Notes under the pieces: generated by a model
Databases searched by the model: none
Told to the model about the DNA's origin: nothing
Seen by the model: only the letters and a program-made list of their open reading frames with translations
Made by a program: the position numbers and the translations under genes
Source: Mesodorylaimus sp. YZB2_4
Taxonomy: Eukaryota > Nematoda > Enoplea > Dorylaimida > Dorylaimidae
DNA: 64,000 nucleotides
Assembly: GCA_030248295.1 (NCBI GenBank)
Contig: JASANH010000647.1
Coordinates: forward strand, 310,001 to 374,000
Reading direction: 5' to 3'
Shown: positions 26,341 to 38,100 of the stretch, piece after piece
How positions within the stretch are numbered: the first letter of the stretch is position 1
How the letters are laid out: every line of letters begins with the position of its first letter

Positions 26341-27654
26341 TTTTGCAATTGATACTGAAACTTTTTCACGACAAGAGTTGACAATTTATGTCACTTCTCT
26401 GGTGCGAGAAATCCCTGAAGAAATTTTGATTTCGTTCTAATTACGCAGGGAGTAGAAAAAGTCGAGAGCAAAGCAGCTACTGATAAAATGGCTTCAAAGT
26501 AAGGAAGAGCGTTGGACTAGAGTTCGAAATAAAAGCTCGAAGCCCCGATGGTCGTCCAAGCATGAACAGTAAGTACGTCAAGAAAGTAATTTTCTCTCTC
26601 TCGATAGCAAAATCTGTAATCCAAAGTGCGAGCCGTGTTAACAAAAGTGGAAACAAGGTTGGCGAAATAGGCCAAATATCCCAAGCCGGACCATGTTGAG
26701 GCTGCAGTCAGCCACCAGAGCTTTTTCATTTAAGCATGGCGAGATTGATCTGAGAAGGCTTTGGCAATTGATTAGCTGTTGCACATCGAAGCCCTTCACT
26801 CAGCTTATACTCATTTCCTTCATCCCTACCAGGCGCTTGGATAGACTGTTCCGCCAAAGGGTGTTTTCTCAGCGTATTGACAAGAAAACTTCATCAAAAA
26901 AGGATAAAATCAGCTAGCGGTTTTTCAGGGTATGCACAGATAGGAGCACGAAAAGTTTTTTCGTCGTCGAATGCCTGCGTAGTCGAACCTCACGCGAGGC
27001 CGCCAAGCATTTTATACTTCAATCAATAGGACGAGCATTAAGTTCTATATCAATGCTCAAATGCTTGCTCCGCAATTAGGTACCTACTGCTTTGTGCCTA
27101 CATAAAAGGTCCGGTATGTACTTTGGGAGCTTAGGATTAGAGAAACACGACGCTGAAGCAGTGTGGAATCAATGTTTCACGCTCTTGTGGTTCCTGGCAA
27201 AACGATTTTTATTTCTTGCTTTTCTTTCTTTCTTTATTTCTGCCTGACTGATTCCAGAAAAGACAGTAAAAAGGGCGAGATGCGCGTGGCGGTACCGGGC
27301 AGAGCCAATAATTTTTTCATCTAAAGTATAATAAAATCTGCTGATTTTTTCCTGAAATCATTTGCATACCATGAGCCTACCAAGGTAAAGATAGCTGACT
27401 AACACGTGTGGTGACGTCGCCCGGTCTCTTAAATTATCCACTGCCGCACAAGCGCCATCCTCACAAGGTCTGACCGTTTATGCTTCGAGGAACATTTCCC
27501 CTCCATCTGCAGCATCTATTAGCTTCGGATTGACATCTATTTCACAGTCGAGTCCACTTATAGTCTCACTGGATGAAGTCACGCTTTGGTTATCGTCACA
27601 GGTTTTGCTCGGGGTCCACAAAACTATTGGAACTTCATAAATGTAAAAGATAAC
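26341..27654. other. Intergenic region upstream of the DEG/ENaC gene
   Basis: Apart from the doubtful small frame at 26517-26729, I see no gene. The sequence around 27210-27240 is T-rich, and no repeat with clear ends was recognised. Confidence 0.4.
26517..26729 (-). CDS. Possible small membrane protein, doubtful
   Basis: A 70-codon ATG frame with hydrophobic, aromatic-rich sequence (TWSGLGYLAYFANLVSTFV) lies in the flank upstream of the DEG/ENaC gene. There is no clear splice partner, no recognised family and no conserved motif. It may be a short exon or chance. Confidence 0.2.
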   Translation of the reverse strand: MKKLWWLTAASTWSGLGYLAYFANLVSTFVNTARTLDYRFCYRERENYFLDVLTVHAWTTIGASSFYFEL

Positions 27655-28110
27655 ATTTGGAACTGCGGTGGCTCACGATCAGCTGGTCAGGGCGTCGGCC
27701 CCGCATCGCTTGGGGTTGCAACCCTGACTGGGAGACCACAGTTACATTACGCCGGAGGGAGGCAGTTCAGTAAACCCGTTCTCGGAGGGGAGTGCATGGT
27801 CTTCGACGAGGAAGTCCGTCGCTGGCCATGCACACCTGGCTCTGGCTCTGAGCGATTTACCCGGTACTGTCAAGTGGCAGACGTTGAGCGACTAGGATGC
27901 TGAAGCTGGCTCTCGAACGCCAGTCGGGAATGATTCTCAATTCTCGCCCAGCATCATCCTCGGACGCTGGTGCTGGCACAGGATGCGGAAGCACTCCTGC
28001 GAGTAGTGGACAGGTCAGGGAAATCTATCGTGAGAGCTGGTCACCTCACGGCCTCGCCTATCATATTCTGACTGCTAGCCAGCTATAGGCAAAACGGGTT
28101 GGAAGTTTTG
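27655..28110 (+). repeat. tRNA-derived SINE-like element
   Basis: The head (27666-27750) has an A-box-like TGGCTCACGATCAGCTGG and a B-box-like GGTTGCAACCC. The tail (28022-28100) contains CTCACGGCCTCGCCTATC and CTGACTGCTAGCCAGC followed by TATAGGCAAAACGGG. The tail is shared with copies ending near 30903 and 44012. Confidence 0.55.
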
Positions 28111-28286
28111 CGAGAAAATTAGGGAGGGGACTCCAAACCACAAAAAAAACTAAGTTGGTTTGCGTCAAAGAGCGAATAGGTTGAGACAGCAAAAAAACAT
28201 TTATTAAGTAACCTCACTGAAAAAACTTTCAGCTGACCCGAATCCCAACATTTCATCCAGTTGGTTGAAATCTAAAAACATCTATT

Positions 28287-28292
28287 TTTATT
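28287..28292 (-). promoter_or_regulatory. Polyadenylation signal of the F-box gene
   Basis: AATAAA on the minus strand (TTTATT on plus), 58 nt beyond the stop codon of the gene at 28350-29845. Confidence 0.5.
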
Positions 28293-28349
28293 CGTCAAAA
28301 TTATTTAAGCACATTAACCTCTACTAGCTAATCCGAAATCATGTATACT

Positions 28350-29845
28350 TCACAGAATCACTTCCAATTCATCGCCGAACTGCTGGCGCGCTTCTTCGAC
28401 CAGGTTCTCGGTGCAGCCCGTCTGGCGCACATTCACGACTACACGACCGCCCTCCGCTCCGAAGAAGGCACTGGCCCGTTTCCGACGAAGAGCTGCGTGG
28501 AAATCGAGGACGCCGTGGTCGGAGACTCGGGAATTGTTGAGGTGGAGGGTGTCGACGCGAGGGCAGTACTCGGCCACACTGAGCAGACACTGGTCGTCGA
28601 CGGTCTCGCTGCACAAACCGAACACTCGCAAGAGCGGGCACGCACGGAGCACAGCCTCGATGGCCGGCACGCTCATGTCCGGCAGAATCCAGTTGTGATA
28701 ACCGAGCGGCGGGTGCGTCTTTTCCGTATTCAGTTCCAAGTGGAGCAAAGGAGGCGAATGGAAACCAAAGTGCTGGGCGCAGGAGAACATGAACTCGTCG
28801 CCCACCGATTCGACCAGTTCGTTGAAGACAATGCGACGCCAGTTCTTGCTGCCACGCACGATCCGAGCGACCTGCTCCTCGCTGCCCTTGTCCCCGAAAT
28901 CGAGTACGATCGAACGCAGGCTGGTCAAATCAGCAAGCGGCGAAAAATCAGTGACGTGAACGCAATTGCGAAGCTCGAGTTCCTGCAGTTGGCTGAGGTT
29001 GGCCATCAAAACGATGTTCTCGTCGTGCACGTACTGGCACTCGATCACGAGCGAGCGAAGATTGACGGCCTCCTTGAGGAAGGCGTTGAGCCAACCCGTC
29101 GTCAACCATTTGTTGTTCAGGGCCTGAAAAAAGGCAAAATGACTGGGGAAATGCACAGGCCACGTCTTACTTTAAAGTGCGTCATCCTCGTGAATTTCAG
29201 ATCGAAGCTCAATTGCAAATTGCTGATTCGCAGGGCGGCCAGGGGATGGGCCCAGAAGGTCTTGCAGAGGGCGTCGGCCACTCGGTATCGCCAGGTGAGC
29301 ATGTTGAAGGACAGGTCGGCGCCGGACAAACGAACTTCCATAAAATTGGGCCAGTATTTGACCTGATGCAGGGCCCGCACGTCCACGATTTCTCCACTCA
29401 CGTCCAACATCTCCACTTTGGGCCACAAACGCACCAGGTGACTCATTAACTCGTTGATAATAAACACGTGCAGTCGAGACGGGTGCGGCAGACGACCCTC
29501 GCTGCGTCCACGTCGGACGTGATTGCGGAATACCAAGCGACTCACATTCGGGTACATCTCGGCCAGCCACTCGGTCAGCTTCTTGACCACATTCGTCCTC
29601 AACAAGGTCAACCCGGCCAGGTCCTCGCGACGATGGAATACGGGACGCTCGATGAATCGATCCTCCACAACCAAGTCCACGTAGAAATCGGACACGCGCA
29701 GGGTCTGCAACCCCGCTCGAGACATCAGACCGATCGATCTCCATTGAAAGCACGTCAGCGACGCCGCCCATGAATCACGGCCGCCAAGGTAGGCGAATAT
29801 ATTTCGAACCACAACGTCCGGCAAACGCACCCAATTTTCACTCAT
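28350..29845 (-). CDS. F-box and leucine-rich-repeat protein
   Basis: Two minus-strand exons, 29845-29171 and 29123-28350, with a 47-bp intron, give 482 codons. F-box proteins are substrate receptors of SCF ubiquitin ligases. The N-terminus has an F-box (residues about 4-40: WVRLPDVVVRNIFAYLGGRD, then AASLTCFQWRSIG). Degenerate leucine-rich repeats follow (for example LQELELRNCVHVTDFSPLAD, VDTLHLNNSRVSDHGVLDF). The layout is FBXL/FBXO33-like; assignment to a specific orthologue is not secure. Codons are markedly more G/C-rich at third positions than in neighbouring genes, which creates long antisense open frames. It starts at the only upstream ATG before the F-box. The substrate is unknown. 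Confidence 0.85.
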
Positions 29846-30534
29846 TCTCTTTCAATTTCCAATAATCTAAGAGCAAAAATTCAAAAGACAAGAACTGCGA
29901 TCGAGCTCAAACTCACCTCTTTGAAATTTGCATTCGAAAGCGATGCCACTAGTCGCACCCCACGACACTGCAGTGATGTGCTGCAGGCCCCGTCCACTTT
30001 AAAATTTGTCTGCGGGCTGCACACAAGTCACGTGACCCGCAGTGTTATAAGCAGTTTGCAGGTTCTCATCGCGAATGGCCCCTAAAAGTTATGTGCGTCT
30101 TGACTTTTGCTGGGTTGAGCCTTGCATTATGTGTGTCTGGCCTTCGGAGAAGGTCCCTCCCTGGTCAAACTTGCGGACTCATACTCTACAGTGCGAGGTC
30201 CACACTTTAGAAGTCGTTTTTGATCGATATCTCCCGAACCGATCAATTTCGCGAAATTCCATCGTAGGGTTTCCGGGTACCATGTCCTGCGTGCTTGGGT
30301 CAAATTTCATCAAAATATGTCGAGCGGTGCCCGAATGGCGCCGAAAAAACCTTCCCAGAACTATATAGACCTCGTTTGTAACGTAAAGTACTGAAGTTTT
30401 GTAGAGCCACGAGAACTATCTTGTAGCACAGGTAGCGTACAGTAGCTATACTTGATGTTACCATCAGTTTGACCAGGGAAGGGTTAACTTGCCGCCACAT
30501 ACAGCGTATTAGTTGCCTTCGTTGGCCGCTCGAT
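29846..30534. other. Intergenic sequence upstream of the F-box gene
   Basis: No gene recognised. It presumably contains the F-box gene promoter. The stretch 30180-30380 (containing GATATCTCCCGAACCG) reads like a decayed repeat but has no identifiable ends. Confidence 0.35.
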
Positions 30535-30910
30535 ACGCTCCTATAGGCGAGGCTGAAACCCGTCGGGTTGATGTCTCACGCACCTTGACAAGGTGACCTG
30601 CCTGGAGGGTTTTTGAGTCCATCCGCTGCCTGTGGTACCTTCTCCAATGTAGGGCTATTCCGCCTATTACACTGCCCGCATTTTAGGGCACATCTGCGCC
30701 TCACCGAGGAATAAATCAGATAAGATCAGCAGATCATCCGGCGTCCAGTCCAATGCCCTTACGTGGAGGTGTTTCAAGTGGGGTACAAGAGAAAGCTGCT
30801 GTGTGGCCAGTCACGTCACGGCCTTGCATACTCACTCGTACGGGTAGTACAGTATGAGGTTTTACTCCTGGCCAGCTAAAGGCAATACGAGATGAGCTAT
30901 GGCGTCATGC
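30535..30910 (+). repeat. SINE-like element, partial
   Basis: It shares CGGGTTGATNTCTCA (30559) with the copy near 50578, ACGTGGAGGTG near 30763 with the copies near 5480 and 43912, CACGTCACGGCCTTGC near 30824 with 28035, and the tail CTGGCCAGCTAAAGGCAATACGAG (in part) near 30870 with those at 28069 and 43981. The tRNA-like head is not clear. Confidence 0.5.
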
Positions 30911-31000
30911 ACCGAAGCAAGGCGCAGGGCGCCAACACGTAAGTGTTTGCATTGTTTAGTTTGTCTTGTTGCGTTGTCAAGGACGGGGTAGCGAGCTGAC

Positions 31001-32140
31001 TAGACCCCGGATCGGGTCAGGAATTTTCGGGTCGGGTCAGCAAAATTTCGGGTCGGGTCGGGTCAAAATCGGGTCGGGTCACTTTTTTGAAAGATCGGGT
31101 AAAACGGGTCAAAAATACAGAAATTTTGCAAGTTACTACCATTAGCAACTACAGAAACCTTTTCATAGTTGTTCGACTTAAGGATTTGCAGTATATGCTT
31201 CATGCATGCATGCACAAAGTCTTTCATTCGACGTTCTCATTCTGCGTCACTTCCAGGAATGTCAGACGAATTGTAAGCTTTGAGAATGACCAATTTTTCT
31301 GAGTAATTTCTGCAAGGGTCCATATGTGAGAGTTCTCATAAACATTCTTGTCAACTCTAATGAATGGGTGGAACTAGCCATACTTAAGAAGGAATTGATA
31401 ACTTTTAGCAGGTCCTAGGAGTATCTACAATCAAATTCGATTCCTGAATATCACATAACTTCCTGGGTATACCTGGCTGGAAGAGCAGTATAGTCTGTAG
31501 ACAAGCACCAAATATGTACCAATAATAGCCCCCTTGACCACCATCCATGTTACTATTGCAGAACAGTTTGCTGTGTTCAAAAGTGATAGGTACCCTCACA
31601 TCCCTCCATCAGTAGTGGATGTTCTGACAGGAGCTAGCGTCCAGCACAATATGAGTTTGTGAGCAATATCTTTTGTGAAGACTAGATGCAATTCTAGCCT
31701 GGGGTTCATACATAGTAGGTATTTCTTTGTTTACCCAGGATAAGCTGTCTCAGATTTCGAAAATTATGACAGAGTAGTCTCTATTTTTCACGCCTATTCG
31801 GATTGGTTAAATCTTGTCTCCAGTGGACAGACCCTAGTCGCTTTTAGATCTGAGGTTTCTAAAAAATTATTTGACCACTATTGTGGGAAATATAAGGGAA
31901 CGTTATTGCATTTACTAAGGATAACTAGGGAATAACAAAAGATGAAGATTCGCGTGCGTGAGATGTCTCCATCTCATATTTCCTCACAGTCAACCGCCAC
32001 CACGTTCTAACGATTTGTGAATGGTTTTTATCGCGAGCAACTTCAACTATTTATAACGAATTTGGGTCAACCCGACCCGAAATTTCGGGTCAAGGACTTT
32101 CGGGTCGGGTCGGGTTGAACCCGACCTGATCCGGTGTCTA
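31001..32140. mobile_element. Non-autonomous hAT-type DNA transposon (1140 bp)
   Basis: Flanked by a perfect 8-bp direct repeat GAGCTGAC (30993-31000 and 32141-32148), the target-site duplication size of the hAT superfamily. The ends are imperfect inverted repeats: TAGACCCCGGATCGGGTCAG on the left versus TAGACACCGGATCAGGTCGG read inwards from the right. Both subterminal regions are packed with CGGGTCGGGTC repeats and their complements, as in many hAT elements. The inside has only short open frames (up to 71 codons) and no transposase motif, so it would depend on a transposase supplied in trans. Confidence 0.85.
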
Positions 32141-32519
32141 GAGCTGACTGTGCTTAAGCCAAGCTATTATGGGAACGATGGCAAGTCGCACTCTTTGCTT
32201 TTTGACTTGTAATGCGCCGCTTAGGAAGAGTCGAATCGAGAGAAAAGGCAAAGCACCCCGAAAAACGGGTTCAAATTTACTTTTAAAAGTGTCAAATGCA
32301 AACCAACAAAACAATATTGAATTCAACGATTGACTCAGAAGTGGTTGTAGTTAAGAAACGGAATCGAAAAAGATTGCTGGTACTTTCCTGAAGTTAGCAT
32401 TATGAAAAAAGAAAAGTAGAAGATGATGGATAGCGAGTAAAAGTGAACATTCGCCGCATCCATTTGGCCAACTTTGGAGGGAGCTGATAACTGACCAAGG
32501 ACGAGTTGAGGCCCGTTCT

Positions 32520-33832
32520 TTAGCGCCTTGTGCCATCCTCGAAGAAGACACCACCGTCCAAAGCGCAGTATTTCGGGCAAATACCTGCAAATGTTTGCAT
32601 TGTTTAATTATTGTTCAAGCAGTCACTGCAGGCGTTTTAGGATGCTGACTATGCTTGAACTTGGAGGCACTTTCGCAATCAGCTTCGACATCCGAGGTCA
32701 CCTCCGCATTTCTGTCTTAGCGCTTTGTGCGTCCTACACTTGGGATCCTTGGCTATTGAGAACACGTCAAAGTAGAGCGTGTGCGTGCGCACAATATAAA
32801 ATGTATATAATTACCCGGTTCTCCCTTTGGACCATCGGGGCCAGGCGGGCCTTTGTCGCCAGGTGCACCGTCCCTGCCTGGGCCACCGGCTGGACCAGGT
32901 GGGCCTTTGGGGCCTGGGGCGCCAGGAGCACCATCGTTTCCTTTGGGTCCGGGCTGGCCAGCTGGGCCGGGGGGTCCGTCTGGGCCCTATTTTAGGAAGA
33001 ACACAGATAAATATTACAGGGCTAGCGGGGATCAATATTTAGTGGACTTACAGCGGGGCCAGGGTCGCCAGGGGTACCTGGAGTGCCGACAGCTGGGGTG
33101 CCAGGGTCGCCACGTGGTCCATCAGAGCCAGGATTGCCAGGTGGGCCGGGTGGTCCTTGAGGTCCGGGTCCGCCGGGTTGGCCGTCCTTGCCTGGGTTCT
33201 AAAACAGGCAGCACAGGTCAGTACCTTTATTTAGTTCTTGCTACCTGCTGCTTACGCCAGATGGTCCTGGTGGGCCAGGGTTGCCGGGTGGTCCTTGTGG
33301 GCCTGGTTCGCCGGCCTTGCCCTAAAACGCAAATCCACTGTTTTAGTGAAGAGTGAATTGGTCAGCTGCTTGGGCAACTTACTGGTGGGCAGGGTTTGCA
33401 AGGTGGAGGCGTGACTGGAACGCAGATTTCACGCGGTGGGCGGCCTGGGAAGCCAGGTGGGCCAGGTGGCCCTGGTCTGCCTGGACGTCCGTGCTTGCCT
33501 GGCCTGCCTGGTGGTCCTGGTGGGCCGGGCAAGCAGCAGTTTTCGCAACCGCCTGGAACCTGCCTTTTGACAATTGTGCGATTGTTGGCCGCAGCAGCCA
33601 CAATGTCGCCCAATTGGCGTTCTTGCTTCTCGAATTCGTCGACTTCGGTCATCACGTCCTTGGCGGACATTTTGCACACGCTCAATTCATCATTGACGCG
33701 ATCGTGCAAATGTTGAACGTAGTTGTAGACGGTGGGCAATGTGACGCACACTGAGCAGATGGCCACAATGCTGAACGTGACGGCCGTGTAGGCGACGAAC
33801 CTGTAGGCCTTTTCCCTCGAATCGCCTTCCAT
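32520..33832 (-). CDS. Nematode cuticle collagen
   Basis: Five minus-strand exons, 33832-33383, 33321-33256, 33198-33052, 32986-32815 and 32584-32520, give 299 codons. The protein is a secreted structural collagen of the exoskeleton. Seen: the nematode cuticle collagen N-terminal domain with membrane anchor ([20 protein letters not shown]), a basic processing site before the collagen region (NNRTIVKRQ), cysteine clusters flanking Gly-X-Y blocks ([23 protein letters not shown]), Gly-X-Y repeats interrupted several times, and a C-terminal domain [20 protein letters not shown]. The ATG at 33830-33832 is chosen because a TATA box lies about 85 bp upstream; an in-frame ATG at 33953 is upstream of that box. 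Introns fall between Gly-X-Y blocks. Confidence 0.95.
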
Positions 33833-33914
33833 CCTTATTCGTGAGGATACGATTTTACTTAATCGAATACTCGACAGCTGCCGTCGACACTGTTCCGAGT
33901 TGGGCACTGACCAC

Positions 33915-33922
33915 CTTTTATA
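33915..33922 (-). promoter_or_regulatory. TATA box of the collagen gene
   Basis: TATAAAAG on the minus strand, 83-90 bp upstream of the start codon at 33832. Strong TATA boxes are usual for highly expressed cuticle collagens. Confidence 0.6.
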
Positions 33923-35165
33923 GTCCCTCTCGTCGAGGAAAAACTTTGGTTCCATTCACTGAACTCCTCCTCGCGGCCTTGTCTTTCTTCGAAGTCACGC
34001 ACTGAATCTTACCTCGTGCCGAGACATAGTTATTCTTCACCGAAAACTAACCGACTGCTGGACCCGTTAGCGCAACTAGCGCGTATCCATATTCGGGATA
34101 CATCCCGCGGCCACCGACCAAACCGGTAGCCAACAGCCACATACGTTTGTCCCTACATTCCTTTCCCGAATGGTCACACAACAACTAGACTCGTCGTATT
34201 GTTTCCGCCCATTCGGGCTCTACTCCGCTGCCAAATGACGAGCGAAGCGTGAAAGGAGAAACCATAAAAACACACCGCACAGTTCTCCTAGTTTTGTTGC
34301 GTGAAACCGGAAAAACTGTTCCACGTCGGTGCGCCTTATTGGACGAGTATATGAAACCAGCATGAAAAAGGTGACAAGGTTGGACGAGTTCGAAAGGTAT
34401 GCCCGAATTGGGAAAACGACGGTATGAACTCCATTAAACTTTCGCTCGCTAGATTTTCGTCCTATTTACCATTCAGAACCCCATTTCGCAGAATCTCCTA
34501 GTTTCAGAGACGATCTGCTGTCAAGGACGACTGCTTACGTGGTTTTGATACATTCTAGTACCAGAAGGAGTTTAAATTCCGCTTTGAAGAATTTGGCTAA
34601 GCCTACTGTGAAGGACTCTGAGAGGATTACCGAGTTCTACATTCTAGAACCGCCTTAGCAAAGTTGTTTGAGATTTCCCATTGTCCAAAACCAGCGCCTT
34701 AGTTACGCCCCATTTTTCCAGAATGAGCAAGATAGTAGTCGCCTTTTCGGCACCTGTCGCATATTTTTCAAGTCCTGTTGATCAGCGTATTGTAGTGGCG
34801 TGGGAACAAGGATATACACTATTATAGACTATGATTCAATCAGTACAGGCAGACCAGTCGCCGCGGGGCGCATTCAACAGAAGGCTGGACCCAAATAAAC
34901 AAGAACCTTGGTCTTCCCATACCTCGCTTGAAGAAATATTTTATTGAAAATTTTACAAAATAAAGAATCGGAATAAGCAAAGGCACGTTATCCAAAGCCC
35001 GAAACATATACGTATATCGCATGCTAGAACGATACTGCCTACAGTAAACTGTATCTCTAAAACCACCCTTACGAAAAAGTGAAAATATCACCATAGGTAG
35101 TACATAGTACAAGTATGCTAGACATCTAATCCCTAAAGGCTGATGCCGGCAACGCATTTGAATTC
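33923..35165. other. Intergenic region between collagen promoter and NKCC gene end
   Basis: No gene seen. The collagen upstream control region and the 3' untranslated region of the cotransporter gene presumably share it. TTTATT (a possible AATAAA on the minus strand) occurs near 34930, more than 200 nt beyond the cotransporter stop. Confidence 0.35.
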
Positions 35166-38100
35166 TCACGAGTAAAACGTCAGTACTGATTGCTGATTTC
35201 CTCTGATCAATAGAACAGGGGCATTGTAGGGCGTTAAATCCCTGGTCAGCATGTCCAACCATGCCATGTACATACAAGCCGAAACCTTGCCTTTTTTGGG
35301 CACAGGGGCTGTGATAACGATCAGTTGTGCTTCTTTTGAATGTTCCATGACGATTTCCCGTGTGCGCAGGTAACGAGCAGTCTAGAACAGAAAAACTTTC
35401 CTGCGATTGTCAGGGAACACATTTAGTTTTCTTACCGTGTCTTTCAGTTGAGTGACTTCGGCATCAGTGATACAGAAGTCAGGTGACACTACAGGTGCTT
35501 CTTGCGGAGACGCGCTCGCCAAAGAGGCAGCTTCCGCTGCATTGGTCACTCGGTAGGGGGAAATAATATTTTCGAAATCAGCTATGACACCTGGTTTCGG
35601 CAGGAAATGCCAGTCCGTCAGCACGATCACGTCTTCGAAGCGGATACGGAACATGGTCAGCATTTCTTTGAGTCTATATGAAAGGGACAATGGAAGAGAT
35701 GACACCCATGACTGTATTAGACGAACAGTACTTACTTCTGTTCCTCGAGTCTCACGCTTTTTGTGTTGCTGGACAAAGTAAAAATTCTCAGTTGCGCTTT
35801 TTCTAAGAACGATTTCTCCAATGTCAAGAGATGTGGAATGAGAACGGTCAAACCTGAAAGCGAGGTTATTTTTCTGCTCGGAATGAAAGGCGCAAAACAA
35901 TGCTTACCTCCATCATCAAACAACCAGTAGACATCGATGGTAGCTTTCTTCAGTTGCTCTCGGAACTGATTCATGGCGAATACCACTTCGCGCTGAGCTG
36001 GTGTCAAGTGATGACGTTTCCGGAATGATCGCATACGCTGTCCAATTTCTTCGATCAATGACAAGGGTTTGTCGTCGTTTGATACTTCGCCAGGCTGGTT
36101 GATTTCCACGATTGGTATCGAAGACGCCACCGAAATCGGTGCCATAAAGTCCACATTACTCGCCGAAGATGCCATGCTGCTATCGGAGTCCTTTCTCGAC
36201 AAGGACGGCCCCAACATGTTAGGTCGGTCGAAGGTTTCGCTTCCGATACTGAACACTGCATTGTTGTAGGATGGGGGACTGTCCGACGGCGCGCCATTCG
36301 GAGCCAGTCGAGTTCTCGGCGAAAGGTCTGGTCTGGTCGGAGTCTTGTCGCCCGCCATTCTCAGAGCATCCATCGTCGAATAGCTCACATTGGATATCGG
36401 AGCGATTGGCGGGCGTTTTTTGGCACTTTCTCCCGGATGATAGGAAGGCGACAGATTGGCAGAACCCTTAGAGGCTTCGTGGAATCTATTCGTCTCCAAT
36501 GCTTCATATCTGTGAAGCATTTCTGTGCAGTCCAGACCGGTGCCAACTCTCAGAATGCAAAGGCCTAAACTGGCGTCGAATACCTCGCTAAAACAGGAAA
36601 AGAAAATCTTATACAGACCAATGCTCGATCCTAGTTTTTGCTTACTGGATCATCTTGAAGTAGTGTACGTTTTCTTTGACAGACGATCGCCTCCAATCGG
36701 CTTTGAATCCAACAAACAGAATGTTCGGTTGCAGTTTTCCCAGTCCAGCTGTTTGAATCAACATTTTAACCCCATCCTGAAAGTTCGGCGCTGGTGCGGG
36801 GCTGTAGAATGCTTTGACCTTCCTCTGCCGGAACCAAGCATAGATATGATTCACGTGATCTTTCGTCGAGCCTTCCGGCAATCGGTCTTTTCCAGGCTGA
36901 AACAGAGTGAGTGTCAAACTACGCAGGGGATGGAAGTCAGTTTTATACCAGTAAAACGTTGCCGCAAATGAACAAATTCCTTCCTCTGGTGATATTCCAC
37001 ACAAAGTCGACCAAGCAGCAACGTGCTATCGGACTGCCAGTCAAACAAAGAATCTGTGGACGATAGTTTTTCACGTGTTCTGGTGTGATCAATAAATTGT
37101 GCATGCCCTGCAGCGCCGTGCGATATACATTTGCCTGGCTGCTCGAACCCCAATTGGCTTCTAAATGGGAGTAAGATGGAAGAGGCCTTACAGGCGTGAC
37201 ACTGCAGAGCTGGCTTACCGGGCTTCCTTCGCAATAAGAACATGTACAGGAAGAACATGACTGCCATTGTGGCCAGAGCGGTCGACCAACTCATGACGAA
37301 CATGGCAGCTATGCATAAGCCAGCTCCCACTAGGGAAACCCACATGTTGTAATACTTGAAGGCTGGACGCCAGCCGGGTGATTTGGCCAGTGAACCATCA
37401 AAGCACGCGTAATTGATCAGCATGAAAGAGGCCAAATAAAAGTTGGAAATCAAAGGTGCGATAGCGTTCAAATCGCCGATCGCGATCATGATCATTCCAA
37501 TCAGCATGACCAAAACGTAGGCACGTCTTGGCTCTTGGTCTTTACCCGATCCTTTTGCGAGGAATTCCGTGTGTGGGAAGAGTTTGTCTTTGCACAGAGC
37601 CTAAAATCAAGACTTTAATGCTTGCAATGGTACTAAAAAGGGCCACGATACACTGCTATAATGATCTACCTGGATCGTCCTGGGTGATGTGACAAGCATC
37701 GTCAAAGCGGAACTGACGCTGGTGCCAAACACACCAGCCAATATCAACGGCCACCAACCGCTTTCCAAGGCCATTATCTAAAAAAGCTGCGCTTATGGCT
37801 CATATAAGCGTCACAAGAAAGCAAAGGTCATACTTGATAGTCGTTTTGCAAGCCGCATGCGCAGGACAAATTGTGATAGCAATCGTGCAGGGTGCCGTTG
37901 AATAAATCATCGACGCTGCAAGACGCATCCCTAAAATGGATCTTGATGAAACCAACATGCTACAATCAGATACTTCAGTCGAGTTGTACCTGACAACAGT
38001 GATGCCAGTTAGCCAAATAGAGGAGAGATAGACCAACGTAGTCACCGCTATACCCAATAAGGTGCCCTTTGGTATGGCCGTATTCGGTTCACGCAACTCG

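Noticed and set aside
28341-29366. 341-codon plus-strand frame
   Set aside because: It is antisense to the F-box gene, arises from its G/C-rich codons and has no motif.
33833-33955. Upstream in-frame ATG of the collagen
   Set aside because: A TATA box lies downstream of it, so this stretch is probably not transcribed; the shorter start fits the family.
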